In this document: positions 11,396-23,900 of the stretch, one piece after another | How positions within the stretch are numbered: position 1 is the first letter of the stretch | Layout of the letters: each line of letters begins with the position of its first letter | Assembly: GCA_038087015.1 (NCBI GenBank) | Contig: JASBNA010000044.1 | Span: forward strand, 62,001 to 126,000 | Length of the DNA: 64,000 nt | Reading direction: 5' to 3' | From: Cerrena zonata | Taxonomy: Eukaryota; Basidiomycota; Agaricomycetes; Polyporales; Cerrenaceae | Made by a program: the position numbers and the translations under genes | Notes under the pieces: generated by a model | Databases searched by the model: none | The model's input: only the letters and a program-made list of their open reading frames with translations | Told to the model about the DNA's origin: nothing

Positions 11396-12013
11396 TTATT
11401 GAGAAATGTATTCCACCAACTGTTTAATGTTAACAATTTTGATGTCATGTTTCTTGGAAAACTCGACACAGTCGTCTAATCTCATCATTAAACCATCATC
11501 ATCTCTGACCATTTCACAAATGACAGCAGCAGGTTGTAAACCGGTCAACTCACATAATTGAACCCCGGCTTCGGTATGTCCTCTTCTTTGCTTCAACAAC
11601 CCAGGAACAGCTCTCAAAGGTAAAATGTGTCCTGGTCTAATGAAGTCTGCTGGTGCAGACGAGGCATCGGCCAATTTAGAAGCAGTCAAGGCTCTATCGT
11701 AAGCAGAAATCCCAGTAGTAGTTCCATGAGCATAATCACAAGTAACAGTATAGGCAGTACCGTGTCTATCGGTTTGATTAGCAATCATTGGAGGCAACTG
11801 TAAAGCATCGGCTCTTTCAGTAGATAAAGGAATACAGACATACCCCGAAGAATAACGAATAAGAAAGGCCATCTTTTCTTGAGTAACCAATTCTGCTGAA
11901 CAGATCAAGTCCCCTTCGTTTTCACGGTCTTCATCGTCCATAACAATCAAAAACTCCCCTTTTTTGAAAGCTTCCAAGGCTTCTGGAACCGGAGTAAATA
12001 CACTGCTAGTCAT
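11396..12013 (-). CDS. RIB3: 3,4-dihydroxy-2-butanone 4-phosphate synthase Rib3
   Basis: A 205-residue protein that converts ribulose 5-phosphate into formate and dihydroxybutanone phosphate, the four-carbon precursor of riboflavin. The metal and substrate signature DDEDRENEGDL lies near residues 26-36. RRGHTEAGVQL near residues 143-153 supplies the second metal-binding His. Length matches the fungal monofunctional enzyme (208 aa in S. cerevisiae), with no fused GTP cyclohydrolase II domain. The start is the ATG at 12013. The reading frame is intact. Confidence 0.95.
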   Translation of the reverse strand: MTSSVFTPVPEALEAFKKGEFLIVMDDEDRENEGDLICSAELVTQEKMAFLIRYSSGYVCIPLSTERADALQLPPMIANQTDRHGTAYTVTCDYAHGTTTGISAYDRALTASKLADASSAPADFIRPGHILPLRAVPGLLKQRRGHTEAGVQLCELTGLQPAAVICEMVRDDDGLMMRLDDCVEFSKKHDIKIVNIKQLVEYISQ

Positions 12014-12989
12014 CTTGTTCTACTATATTGTGATAACGTACTGATAGTAGTAGTTATTAGTAGAGTCTAATGAAAAATGCTGACAAAGAGCTTTTCTTTT
12101 TTTTTTTTTTCAGTCGTTCCTTCTTGACAAAAAAAGAAAGAAAACGGTCTGACCATAGAGATCTGATGCCTTATTTATACTTCAACTACTCGATTTCTCA
12201 GTAAGGAGACTCCGGCAGACATGACGGGTCATTTGCCTAACCTGGTACGAGGTTTGCAATCGGTGTCTCGCTCGAACTGCACCAACAAATAGCAGAGGAC
12301 GTCGTTGCGAGCCGTTAGCTGAACAAAGGAAAGGCTGCCAAAACTACCAAAATCGGTTGCGGTGGTCCGACTTCCGGCCATGGTGTTGCAAAGGTTAGTC
12401 GAGGCAGAACAGGCTTGAAGGTGTTCTGGGAGAGGGCTCGTAGAGTATATCCGGGGTTCGGCCTAAGGCTGGCATAGATCAAAGGCTGTCTAATAAGCCT
12501 TTCGTTTTGAAACAGGTGCAGGTCAAGCTGTTGATTGGAAGCTGTGTTCGAGTTACCGGCGTGTACGTGTTGGGGGTTGGGGAGGATTAAATCGTTCGAT
12601 ATGTCTATTGGCCACGTCAGTTATTGCAAGACATAAGGCCAGTTCGCTGATGGGGGATCAAGCTTCTACGGGCATCTTTCTGTCTACCTATAAACGCATA
12701 TTAATTTTGATCTAACGAAAGTACAGATAGTTTATCATTTTTGGCTACTTGTCCCCATTTGCTAAATATGTCACAGGAGACTTATTCCCGGTTCAGTATG
12801 CTTTTTTGACAGACACTCGAGTTATAACTTGATAAGACGAAGTATCGGCTGACTTTAGTTGGGTGACGGCACTTTTTTGCGGCCATCGGCCACTAACCCG
12901 TGCACCAGGAATAATTAGACGAAAAAAAAAATCACTGATTTCGAATTCAAAATCCAGTTAGGGAACAACTTCTTCTAACTCAGACAAGA
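12014..12989. promoter_or_regulatory. Divergent promoter region of RIB3 and IRC25
   Basis: A 976-bp gap between two divergent genes with no supported gene. The stretch 12200-12660 is clearly richer in G+C than its surroundings. T/A runs lie next to the RIB3 start (12098-12111), with a second A-run near 12922-12931. The 15-bp sequence GAGACTCCGGCAGAC at 12206-12220 recurs exactly upstream of ARG8. No riboswitch-like structure is apparent. Confidence 0.5.
12206..12220 (-). promoter_or_regulatory. 15-bp element shared with the ARG8 upstream region
   Basis: GAGACTCCGGCAGAC lies 193 bp upstream of the RIB3 ATG. The identical sequence lies 230 bp upstream of the ARG8 ATG (43564-43578) in the same orientation relative to its gene. 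It contains AGAC direct repeats around a TCCGGC core, as a zinc-cluster factor site might. Function is inferred only. Confidence 0.3.
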
Positions 12990-13421
12990 ATGGACGCTGC
13001 ATTGCCCCAGTTCAGTAAGGTATTGGTTAAAAAGTACCCCCAGGATTCGGACGTGGAGTTCACGTTTCACAAAATAGAGCTTAGCGATAAAATTATACTA
13101 AATGTTCATACAAATGGAATAATCGATACGACGTTTGATATTCCGATATCTTCAAAAGCAGCCATTAGTTCAACCACCAACTCAATTGATAGTAGCGAAG
13201 AAGGGTTGGGGGTCGAGCCAATCATATTGGTGGGAGACTCTAGTAATTTGAAGATACAAATCATAGCCAGTCAGATAGGAAAATTGATATTACTACTGGC
13301 GAATCCCAAAAATTTAATATTATCCATCGGATCGAGATGGTTTGGTAAAGGAGATGAGGTAAAGGATGACGATTTTGAAAAATTGATGTTCGTTTTAGCT
13401 AACATAAAAGAAATACTTTGA
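12990..13421 (+). CDS. IRC25: Proteasome assembly chaperone Irc25/Poc3 (PAC3 family)
   Basis: A 143-residue protein. Its layout matches the PAC3 family: an N-terminal beta-strand pair (FTFHKIELSDKIILNVHTNG), a central segment EPIILVGDSSNLKIQIIASQ, and a C-terminal amphipathic helix (DDDFEKLMFVLANIKEIL). PAC3/Irc25 pairs with Poc4 to chaperone the alpha-ring of the 20S proteasome. Sequence conservation in this family is weak, so the call rests on length and pattern. No obvious Rpn4 (PACE) site was seen upstream. Its 3' end is 53 bp from the 3' end of convergent WRS1. Confidence 0.6.
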   Translation: MDAALPQFSKVLVKKYPQDSDVEFTFHKIELSDKIILNVHTNGIIDTTFDIPISSKAAISSTTNSIDSSEEGLGVEPIILVGDSSNLKIQIIASQIGKLILLLANPKNLILSIGSRWFGKGDEVKDDDFEKLMFVLANIKEIL

Positions 13422-13474
13422 AAAAAATTGTATATATATATTAATGTACATGATTTATAATGTAATGCTCTAAT

Positions 13475-14762
13475 CTAATCCTTTTTTTTAATAGGAACCA
13501 ATCTTTCTTGTTGGCCATACACCAATCTATGAGGTTTCATGAAAGAATCCACCACGTTTTGATCGATTTGACTTCTTCTTTCTTGATAAGCTTTAACATA
13601 TTCTTGAACAACTTCGATACATTCTTTTTTCATATCACTTGATAAGATATCACCAGATCTATAACCAGAAGCTAACTTAGCCAATTTTTCATCATCGTAA
13701 CTGAAAAAGGATAAGTATTGATAAGCAACATCAACATCTGGATTACCACCGAATTTCTTATGATCTTCTAAAGTAGCTTGACCCCCAGAAAAGGCATACT
13801 TTTTAATTTTCTTCTCAATTTGTTTTGGAGTGTCACCCATAAAGATTGAAGTGGTTGAATCTGAAGCGGACATTTTAGTAGAAGCCCCTTGTAAAGCTGG
13901 GAAAAATTTGGCGTGAATTAAAGAAGGTTTTGAAAATTTCAATTTATCAGCAACATCCCGACAAACTCTAAAATAAGGATCTTGATCAATGGCACAAGGA
14001 ATTAAACAAGGGGTTTTGGGAGGTAAATTTAAAACTTCTGGGAAAGAAGATGGGAATGCAGTTGCAATTTGAACACTTGCAAAATGAACTTTACCAATAC
14101 AATCAGAATCTTGGAAACCGAAAACTGCTTTTGCAGTTGAAGTAGTAATTTGTCTTGAAGTTCTAACAACATTTTCATAGAATGCACCATTCATATACTC
14201 TAAATCGGAAAAGATAAAAGTATTTTCTGGTTTAAACCCAACGGCTATGATATCTTTTGCATTATCTTTAGCAAATTTTTTAACATCTTCAATGGTTAAT
14301 TTTTGTTTAAATAAGAATTTTTCATCATCAGTTAATTCAATGACTAATGGTACATCAAACACATCCTGTAACCATTTGGTGAAAATAAATGGAACCATAT
14401 GGCCCAAATGCATCGAATCGGATGAAGGACCTCTACCAGTATATAAAAAAAATGGTTTACCTTCTTCATATAATTTTAAAATTTTAGCTAAATCACGTTC
14501 AGAAAAGAATACTCCTCTTTTCAAAAATGGATGTGGTTCATGTCCGGTGACTTCTTTAAATCTATTCAATGTTTCTTCAGTTATTTTTCTAGTACCAAAT
14601 TGTTCAATCAATTTATTATAATCGATCCCTTGACTAACCCCATCGACTACTGCTCCTTCCACTTCCCACGGAGTGATTTTTTGATCGGCGGCAGCCTTTT
14701 TCTTCTGCAACCTTCTTCTGTTCTTCCACTGACAATTTACTAAGACCTTCTTCCACTGACAT
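13475..14762 (-). CDS. WRS1: Cytoplasmic tryptophanyl-tRNA synthetase Wrs1 (one frameshift)
   Basis: Class I synthetase, 428 residues once repaired (S. cerevisiae 432). The HIGH-type signature is in GPSSDSMHLGHMVPF, the KMSKS equivalent is STKMSASDS, and the Trp-binding region is around DLEYMNGAF. The long frame alone begins at a non-ATG codon. The true start is the ATG at 14762 (MSVEEGLSKLSVEEQKKVAEE), in another frame. The two join if one base is removed from the run of five T at 14697-14701 (A on the coding strand). The gene is essential in yeasts, so a real break is improbable and a homopolymer error likely. Confidence 0.95.
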
Positions 14763-15152
14763 CTTGAATTGGTTGACTAAAGAGTATCTGATGATTCAGT
14801 TTTTCCAATTTTTTTCATATAGGGTGTTCCCGGGAAAGTGCAGGTTAGCTTTGAGTTTACAGGTTGACCTAGCATTTTTCACAGTTTAGGTCGATTTTCC
14901 TATATTTTTTTTTTTGCAGTTTATAAATTTTTCAAGAAGACATACAATCATGGGGTTACAACGAATGGAAACTAAGCAAGCGTAGATTAAAAAGGATTAA
15001 TATCCTATAGAAGAGAAAGGAAAAGTCACTAATAAACAAACATGTAAACCCATTAATTTATAAATTTTTTATATGATTATTGTTATTTTATTATATATAT
15101 ATTGGTAGAGCAAGTAGATTAAAAGTGCAATTTAGTAAAGAACCATTTATTC
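14763..15152. other. Intergenic region upstream of WRS1, downstream of RPL27
   Basis: About 390 bp, AT-rich with T-runs near 14905-14914. No gene or RNA was recognised. It should contain the WRS1 promoter and the RPL27 3' end. Confidence 0.5.
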
Positions 15153-15708
15153 TTACCAGCTTGGTGTTTTTCTTCTAAAGCCTTTCTTGACAACTTTTTT
15201 AGCTTCTTCTCTTTGGGATGGTTCTTCTAAGGCTTCTGGAGTAACGGCAGCTTTGAAAGATTCGACATCTAAAGAGTATCTGGTTGGCATTAAGTGGTTG
15301 TAGTTAACCAATTTGACAAATGGCTTAACTTTAGTTCTTTTGGCAACTTTTTTAGCATCATGAGCTTTAGTAACCTTTAATGGGTTACGTTCAACACCAA
15401 CAACAATGGCGTGAGCAAATGGGTGAGCTTTAGTACCTTCATCGTGAGGTTTGACAATGACAACCTTTTTACCGGCGTAACGACCACGAACGACAATAGC
15501 TAGATGATTAGTTAGTATTAGATCTTGTTTCGTATTCATTAGTTAACTCATCTCCTTCTTCAATACTTCTTCAATACATCTCAACCTTCAAGACTTCATT
15601 ACATCTTCAAACCTTCAAGACTTCTCTTCAACTCCTCCCTACTATGAATACCTTGGTGGGAACTTAACGATACATACCAACTTTACCAGATTTAATGAAT
15701 TTAGCCAT
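15153..15708 (-). CDS. RPL27: 60S ribosomal protein L27 (eL27), one intron
   Basis: Two exons. Exon 1 (15708-15678, 31 nt) encodes [10 protein letters not shown] plus the first base of an Ala codon. Exon 2 (15499-15153) continues [22 protein letters not shown]. The joined protein is 125 residues and ends [11 protein letters not shown], typical of eL27. The intron after the tenth codon is the classic position in budding yeasts. The first ATG of the uninterrupted exon 2 frame (15539) lies inside the intron and is not the real start. Confidence 0.96.
15500..15677 (-). other. RPL27 spliceosomal intron (178 nt)
   Basis: Donor GTATGT at 15677-15672, branch sequence TACTAAC at 15517-15511 and acceptor TAG ending at 15500. 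The branch point is only about 12 nt from the acceptor, which is short. The middle of the intron is a C/T-rich stretch of imperfect CTTCAA repeats. Confidence 0.95.
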
Positions 15709-16192
15709 TTTTATGTGATGATGGATATGCAATACTAGGAAAGTAGTAAGTAAGCAAAATATAAGCTGAAAATTTTTTTATAAAAGTGAAAAAAAAAGTC
15801 TCCCACTATGAAAAGAGAGGAGTAGAGCCCAATCGGAAAGAATTCCAGAGCCATCATCACAATTCGTCCCACTAATTAGTGGTTGTTACACAAAATAAAA
15901 GCCTGCGCTCGCACAAAAAAAAAAAACTTTGCAAAAAAAAAAACGAAAAAAAAAAAAAAGGGAAAAAAAAAAGAAAGTCCTGCAGATAACGTAAAACTCA
16001 CACTATGAGAATTTGTGTGCAGGTCCAGACTGCGAAAAGGATATTGTCACGTGCCGGGTGTGACTGCTCTTTTTTATTAGTTGTTGATCTACAGCTGCGA
16101 AAACAAAGGACAAAGGATGCAAATTCAAAATACATATCTATGAGAAGGGGTAGAAGTGAAGGAATGAAGGCCTGAGACTGTAGGTCGAGGGT
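15709..16192. promoter_or_regulatory. RPL27 promoter with poly(dA:dT) tracts and Cbf1-type E-box
   Basis: Several A-runs of 8-13 nt lie at about 15788-15976, as in many ribosomal protein promoters. A CACGTG at 16048-16053 lies about 340 bp upstream of the RPL27 ATG. In CTG-clade yeasts ribosomal protein genes are known to use Cbf1 together with Tbf1. I did not see a convincing Tbf1 site, so the assignment is partial. Confidence 0.45.
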
Positions 16193-19100
16193 CTATTTTT
16201 TGCGCTGGCTTCTGGCAAGCAACTTGGAGTTCATGGAGGTGATTTTGGGCGACTGGGAGGGCTGCTGGTTGAACTTGTAGGCGATTTTGTTGACGGTGCT
16301 TCCTACGCTGGCGCCGACTTTGGCTATACCAGCGTTGTTTTCCTTGGTGAAGCTGGAGCGTCTGTTGTCGGTGGGTTGGGTGTGGGCGCTGGCGGAGACC
16401 GCCAACTGGGCCGCATGGAGCATCACGTTGTCGTCGGGGTCGGGGCCTGAGGGGTTGCGGTTCGCCAGCGAGGACCCTTTGATTGGTGGTGGGGGTTTGC
16501 GCTTGATGGATGCCCGCTGTTTGATACGGTTGGCGAGCATGCCGCCGTGGGGCTTGTCTGGTTGTCCTGGGGTGCTGGTGGTGGTTGGCGAAGGAATCGA
16601 GGTTGCGTTGGGGGTGTTGTTGGCTGATGATGTTCTTGCTCGTTGACGTGGTGTAGTGCTGTTGGTTGACTTGGGGGTGGAATACGTGTTGTCGGTATAG
16701 TTGGAATCACTAATTCTTCTACTTTGATTCATGGTATTTGTAGGTGATTTGGTAAACGTAGGGGCATCCATTAATCGTGGAGAAGAGTTACCTAGATTAC
16801 TTCTTGATCTTTGGGATTCTCCTTCTCGATCTCGTTCAAATTGGTTGATTTTGGACCTTGCTAATGCTTCTGTCCACTGGTTGATTTCGTAGCTTTCAAC
16901 TTCGAATACGAACGTGGTGTGGATAGACTCAATTGCGAATAGTCCGGTGGTGGGGACTTGTTTGCTTAATCTTCCGGAGGTTGACGACACCACTTCTTTA
17001 AACTGGATGAATGGGTAGTTTAACTTGATTTCACTAACCAACTTGAAGTTCTCACAGTCATTACTATCGCCATCTTGCACTCGAATAAATATTAGTACTC
17101 TTCCATGAGTGGTGATTAATACAGTACAAGTTCTGGCTCTTCCAAATGGATCTTGGCCCTCGTGTGAGTTTTCCGAAACACCATGGTCGCCCCCGTTAGT
17201 TGTATCTGTTCCATGGTCTTTTCTCTCATTATTAATAGAATGCGATAAAAACTTCTTGAATATAGATTTACCAATTTTGGAGGTGGATGCTTCTTGGGCA
17301 GATTCCGATGTCCCACTTCTTGAAGGACTTTCTGGAACAGCTGCCTTTATCCTCATCAAATACCATATGATTGGTGATGGCATTATTTTCATCTTCAAGT
17401 CCAAAGGAATTCTCATCATTCAGATTATCATTATGATTTCTTAATCCGCTCTTCGATCCATTGACAACCTGGGTTAGTAAACTTCCATTGCCTCTGATCG
17501 TTCCATTAGTGGCTTGTAATTTACTAGCAAGCCCCAAAGGTGCATTGTGTAATAAACCACGGTTTCTTCGTTCAAATAAATCAGTGGGTTGTTTGTAAAC
17601 AAATACTGGACCAATCCTCATTATTCTTTCGTCCGGGATGATTGAGATATTCTTGCCAAGTGGATTCTAAAGAGCTCAATGGTGAAACCTTCCATAACCC
17701 TTGACTTGGGCTTTGATGCACTTCCTCTTTTTGGATTTTGCAGCTGATTACTCACACTGCCCCTTGAATATGACGTACGTGTTGGAATTGTAGGTCTTAA
17801 AATGTTTGTACCAGGAATATAATCGGGTTGTCGGGTTAATAGTATTTCTTGGTGATGTATTGTTAAAACTAGAGTTTGATGCAGTCTTAGATAAATCGGG
17901 TAAATCACCATCAACTTCTTCTTCATCATCTGCATTATTCCGTTTATCATTTTTAAGAACAAATGCAGCGACAGATGCTGGGTTTACTAATTTATTATGA
18001 TTTACCACCCCTTCGCTAACAACTCTCTTGTCAGTATTATTTCTATTATTACCGTTACTTCTAACGTTACCATTATTATAATTTTTTTTGGAATTGAGCT
18101 GTGACTGAGATGCTGACTTAGATAGCTCAGGAACTTTCATCATAGATTTAGCATTCATCTTATAAGGACCTAATTCAGGTACTTCAGATAACCAAATTTG
18201 GTCAAAGTCATCAAAATTAATCGATTGAAAGAAAAAATGTTCTTTAATATCTTTGATAGGTAGCTCTCCTTGAAGGTTGCAAAACTAATATTTGCTTGAT
18301 TAAATCCCTTATAATCATTGGGAAACCAGCACTGAATGCATATTGTAATTTAGTAATTTTTTGAAATGTAAGATACTCGTTTGCAGCTCTAAATGGTGGT
18401 TTACCAGCAATCATTTGGTATACTATACATCCAAAAGCCCAAATATCACCTGGTTTACCACAATACTTATTTTCGAGTAACTCTGGAGAGACATATTCAG
18501 CCGTACCAACAAAGGATTTAGCCCGAACATCAACTGGATAATCTTCACTTTCATCATTTTTCTTTTCTAATAAACGAGCAGTACCAAAATCAGTTATTTG
18601 GACCCTTAACTCGTCATCTAATAAAATATTTTCTGGTTTTATGTCACGATGAATGACACCATTATCATGCATATATTGAATTGCATCCAAAATTTGAGCT
18701 GCAAAATGACGGGTGCATTCTTCACTTAAAGTACCATACTTTTTGATAAGGGATAAAAGTTCACCATTGGATGCATAATCTAGAACAAAATACAACGAAG
18801 CCTTATCTTGAAAGGTAAAATAAAGTGATATAACCCCCATTCGGTTACTTAAACGATTAAGGGCATGCTTTTCTATATTCACATATTTGACTTTCTTCTC
18901 TTTGATTATATGACGTTTATCTAATATTTTCACTGCGTATTGTTTGGAAGTATGTTTATCAGTTGCTAAAACAACGGTAGAATAAGAACCTTCACCTAAA
19001 GAACGGCCAAATTTGAAATCCTTAACTGTACGTCTTATGATTCTATAAGACGGAGCTGATTCGTCATCATTGTCATTATCATTGGAATTATTTGCAGGAA

Positions 19101-19878
19101 TTTTTCTAACGGCAGCACCTCTTTCAACCCATTCATGGTCATTTTTCTCTTTTATTAGAGAATCCGGAATACCTGAATCATCGATTTCAGAATTGGAATC
19201 ATAGTTGTCATTATTTTCAATGTCATTTTCGTCATCGTCATCATCATTATCGTAGTCATTATCGTCATCACGGATGGCACGACCAATGGGGTAAGTTGTT
19301 GTTGGGGAGTCATCCAACGTTGATGGTGAAGACTGTTCAGGGACATGGTTGGGATTAGCATCGAGCACTGCAGAGTTCGAAGTTGGGGGAGGTGCGGGTT
19401 GATGGTGACGGTAGGAAGGTAATGGAGAATCCGGAGAGCGTTCTACCATAGGTGCGGATGCAATCAAATCTTTAAATTCTGATTCGGTGGTTGGAGTGTC
19501 TAATAAAACATTCAAAGAAGAACTAGTGAGTGCGTTATGAGGATGGGAAGTGAAATCAAATGAAGACGACGAAGTTGGAGTTTGTGGTGCGCTTCTCGCG
19601 ACCAACTCACCATCTTCGGTAACTGGTAGAGATGACAACCTCGATGATATATGAGCTTGGGGTAGTGGGCCATGATTTTGAAGACGCTTGGCTATTGCCA
19701 GATTGATGTATTGATTTTTTTGGGAGTCGAGGGTCTCCACGCTATTATTGTTTGTAATATTAATGTCGGGATTTCTAGTATCAAATCTAGATGCATAATT
19801 ACGATAAATATCTTCTAGGTCATTTGACAAATCCAGTAGACTCGAATTAGTATGATTTTCGTCGTGAGGGATAGACAT
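16193..19878 (-). CDS. PKH/PDK1-type AGC protein kinase (five frameshifts)
   Basis: Repaired length is 1226 residues. The N-terminus (1-285) is Ser/Thr/Asp-rich. The kinase domain (about 288-545) has GEGSYSTVV (295-303), Lys317, HRDIKPEN (410-417), DFGTARLL (430-437) and the T-loop SFVGTAEYVSPE (455-466), characteristic of PDK1/Pkh1-3. A PH-like region (ARTCTVLITTHGRVLIFIR to YEINQWTEAL) follows, then a basic, Ser/Pro-rich tail. Pkh kinases activate Ypk1/2, Pkc1 and Sch9 downstream of sphingolipids and eisosomes. One extra base at each of about 18256-18261, 17832-17838, 17712-17714, 17633-17637 and 17344-17345 splits the gene into several frames. All five corrections are deletions of one base. 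Which paralog (Pkh1, 2 or 3) is not resolved. It is divergent from AVO1. Confidence 0.9.
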
Positions 19879-20982
19879 TTCATAAATTTGAGATAGGCAA
19901 TGATTCTCTAAAGAGATATAAATGAGATAAGAACTTTTTCTGATGATTTTATGTTTTTAGCAGCACTGAAACTTGTTTGATAAGAAACAACTGATGAGGA
20001 CTTTATTGTTTTCCCCTTTGTGATTTAGGATTAAGATCAAATACGTTGATGCTGATGCCAGATGAGAATCTGGAGACAACAAAAAAAAAAACGTTAACAG
20101 GGAGAGAAACAACAAAAAAAAAAAAAAAACAGGAAATACTCGTAGGTTATACCGTACGAGAATCTAACTAACAAATGTCGGAAGGCAGGGCTAGCACTTG
20201 GACCGGCACAAGCTAATGAAATCAGGATAATACAAAAGGAATACGGATAACAATACGATAAGTGAAATCAAGTCCAGTGGTCATGATATTCATGCAATTA
20301 GTTTCAGTTGCAAGAATAACAAGTTGATCCAAGCCTCGATGATTAACCTGGCTGTGGGTGAGTTACAACCAGCAAAAGTAAGAATCCAACCTCGATAAGA
20401 AACCCGCAAGCAACTTTTACCTTGAGAGTTAACCGGAACTGATGGTGAAATCAAGCTTGGAGTTGTAATGTGGCAATACCTATAGCCGCTCTTAGCCAAT
20501 TTTATGATGAAAACACCCCTATAGTAATCCCAATCCTGGAGCAACGACTTGTAAAACAGGCAAAGAATGCAGAGTGGTGTTCAAAAGCAATGCTTGTTCA
20601 ATTGACTGCTGCTTTCAATGCTTTCAATGAAAAGATAGTAGTAGTTCAGTTGTTTAACTTTTTGATAGGCCTGAAATTGTCAAAAACCCCTCCTGCTGTT
20701 CTATTTTTGTAGCCCTTTTTATTCAGTTTCTGGTGTGTGGGTCTTTTGTTTGCTTGATTCGATCGATTGGGACGGGAGTAAATAAAGTCAAGTCGATAGG
20801 ATAAGCTTAAAGTTGAGCACCAAAACCTCCTGAACTGATTAGCTGGCTCTATTGTGTTGAGTTTCCGAGGGTTATAAGGGTATGCAAGTACGGTTGCTGC
20901 GCGTTATCTGATTGAGAGAGAGAAGAAGAAGGTCTGAACAAGGACATAAATAAAACGTAGCATAAGGATTAATCCTAGAAAG
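19879..20982. promoter_or_regulatory. Divergent promoter region of PKH-type kinase and AVO1
   Basis: About 1.1 kb without a supported gene. Two long A-runs lie at about 20081-20091 and 20114-20130. Small open frames at 20290-20544 (minus) and 20470-20712 (plus) overlap and show no recognisable product. The two flanking genes act on the same Ypk kinases. Confidence 0.5.
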
Positions 20983-23900
20983 ATGTCATTTCCCAATCAG
21001 ACTACACATTTGATAGCTCAGTTCCGGGCATCGTATCTAACGCTTACTGATAATGACGAATATGCCAAAAGAATCATCAAACCGTTGATTCTCGAAGATG
21101 AAAGGGAGAATGAAGAGATCAACGGGAGAGTGTTGGCACAACTTGGAGACCAGCTTCTGCATTCGCCACCCATAGCATTCCATAGTTCTGTGAAGAAAGG
21201 CTTGAATGACGATGACCAGCCGTCCAGTTATCACCATGCACTGATGAGTCATAAGAAACCAAATCAACTACATAATAAGAAAAGAAGGTCGAGCAAGAGG
21301 CTTCGTCCCAAGACAATAAAGGAAGAGTCCAGCCGAAGTGTGTCAAACAACTCTACCATCACTCCACCTTCCAATGAGATTACCGAACAACGCAAGACAT
21401 CTGCATCTAGTCTTGATACCATTCAGAATAATCAATCATCGAGTCATTTCAAGTTTCGTATTTCTCCGCCATCTCAATCTAGTTTGAAAAGCCCTGAACC
21501 AATTGAGGATAACAGTGATGGCTCATCCAAGCAAAGTAATAAATTCGGACTCTCTTATACGAAGACTATTAGAGGGGATAATAAAAATAAGAAGACAAAT
21601 TCAATTGTGAAATTTTTCCAACCCCAACAAAAGGCAAAATATAATAATAGTGACTCGGATAGCGATTTTGATAGTGATGGTTCGATTAAGACTCAGCAAG
21701 ACTTCATGACCAACCCTCAAGCTTTAGAATTGATCAAAGAGGAAAATGTAAACCCCCCTTTGGATTATCATTCTGATGATGGTGAGTCGTTACCTTCCAT
21801 AAACGATAATGCCGATGTTCTTACTATTGATAGTGACTTTGATGTGCCGGTCTCTGAAACTGGGAACGTTGTTAAAACAGCGAATAATAATACAATTGAA
21901 GGCGGGCCTTTGATTCGTAAGAAATTTAGACTCAGTCTCAATAATAATAAGAATAATCGAATTGAAGAAATTGAAAATGATGATCATGACGAATCTACGG
22001 TTGAGAATATAGAGCAGTCATCAAAGAATGACGGTGGTGAGAATAACGAAGATTCGGATTTCGAAGAATATTCCGACGAGGATGTTGATGAATATGATGA
22101 TGAAGACGACGATGATTACGACGATGACGATGACACATCTTCAACCGATTCTGCATTCACCGATATTGAAACGGACTCTTTGATAGATTCGTCTTCAATG
22201 CTTGACTCTTATAATGGCGTCGTGGATAATTATTCTTTTGAAAATCCTACAGATACAGTAAAATCTTTTAAACAAAATAGTAAGAGAAGAAAACAAAAGT
22301 CAAGTTCTAACACATACAATGGTCAAAGCTTATCCAAAACAGCAATATCAAGTAAATCATTTGCTTCTCAAAATGATATTCTTTCATCTACCTACAATAA
22401 TTCCAGCACTAATGTTAACAACTCCAACCTTAATAATCCCAAGAGTAGTCAAGAAGGTTCTAAAACACAACCTAACTCAGCCTCTGTCACTCCAAATAAG
22501 TCTTTTGTTTCTTCACAGAAGAAAAATCAATTTGTATTTGAAAAAAAAACCAATATTCAAGCCGGATACAGATCCAACCCCTCGAAATTCAAATTTAAGT
22601 TTATTGATTCAATCGAGGTCAAAGTCTGCAAATTTAAATCCTTTACAGTTTTATTCTTTTGTTGATTCGGACATTGACGCTGAAAATGTTCGTAAAGCTA
22701 AAATCAATATCTTTGTTCCGCCTAGTTTGAAACCTGTCATTGTCGATATAACCATGAATGATAATGTGGCTATCCCTGATTGTATTGGTTATATATTACT
22801 TTCACTTTCAAAATTGGATGATTTCAAGTATATTTCTACAAGTACTCATTATATGAATCCTAATAATTGGAGACTTGAATTGGTGGATGAAGACGGTGAA
22901 AACTTTGGATCCTTCGGTATTCTTGACCGGGTAAGATTGCTTTCTTCTTACAACAACCCAAGAGATTTAGCTATATGTAAAATTGAAAATAATAGCGAAA
23001 TTGCAAAAAACAACAAACTTACACCTTTGCCGAAAGAATTCAAGGAAAGCTTGGTATCTTTTGAAGAAAGACAAAAGAAGTTCAACTCTATTCTTGAAAA
23101 TGAGGCAACCCCTTCGAAAGAACAAAATAAAAGAAGTGCTTTTGAGAAAGAAGAAACTGTTGAGCTCAAAATTAGTGGAGTTCCATTCGGAAATTCTAGT
23201 GAAAGTATTAACTTTTTCATTCCTTTGACATCCACAATTGAAAATTTGACTCTGAATTTTGTGCTGAATATAACCTAGACCCCTCCAAGTATAAATTTAG
23301 AGCCTTGATTTCAGGTTCTGATGATAAAACTAACAAACCTCATACCTTATTACACGGGACATTACCTGATAGTTTGGCATCAACTTCAATTAAGTATAGG
23401 AAGCCATTGGCTCCTACCGATTTGGTATCTCAACTAGACACACAATTACTAGAATTAATTCCCGCTGATAATAGTCATTTGAGAGTCTCACAGCAAGATT
23501 CCTTGGGTCAAGATTCAATGTTGAGTTCTGGAATTACTCCTTCGAATTCATTGAGTGTGCCAGGAATAACTCCGCCAATGAAGAAGGTCATGGAGGAAAA
23601 TAGTGACCATATTCAAGTGGATTCTGGCAAAGTTAATCCTAGTAGATTTTCCTCAAATACAAGAACTAATACCAACACTGCTGAAAGCATCAAACGCCAA
23701 CTTAAGTCCAATAAGTACCTTGAAGATATAATAACTGGTGGCGATTCTCAAATTCCCAAGAGTCTAAACGATATATATATGAGGTGGAAAGTATGGAGAA
23801 AGAAACCTACTCTTTTAAACAGAATAGAAAAATCCCTTATTATCGATGGTGATTACATTCATCTCACCCCGACAGAAGACACAACCTGGAAAAAGAACCC

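Noticed and set aside
15504..15539. Alternative RPL27 start giving a 128-residue protein (MNTKQDLIL...)
   Set aside because: This sequence is the 3' part of the intron, containing the TACTAAC branch site. The true start is in exon 1 at 15708.
16287..16646. 119-residue plus-strand open frame
   Set aside because: It is antisense to the GC-rich tail of the PKH kinase, and the sense frame carries the conserved protein.
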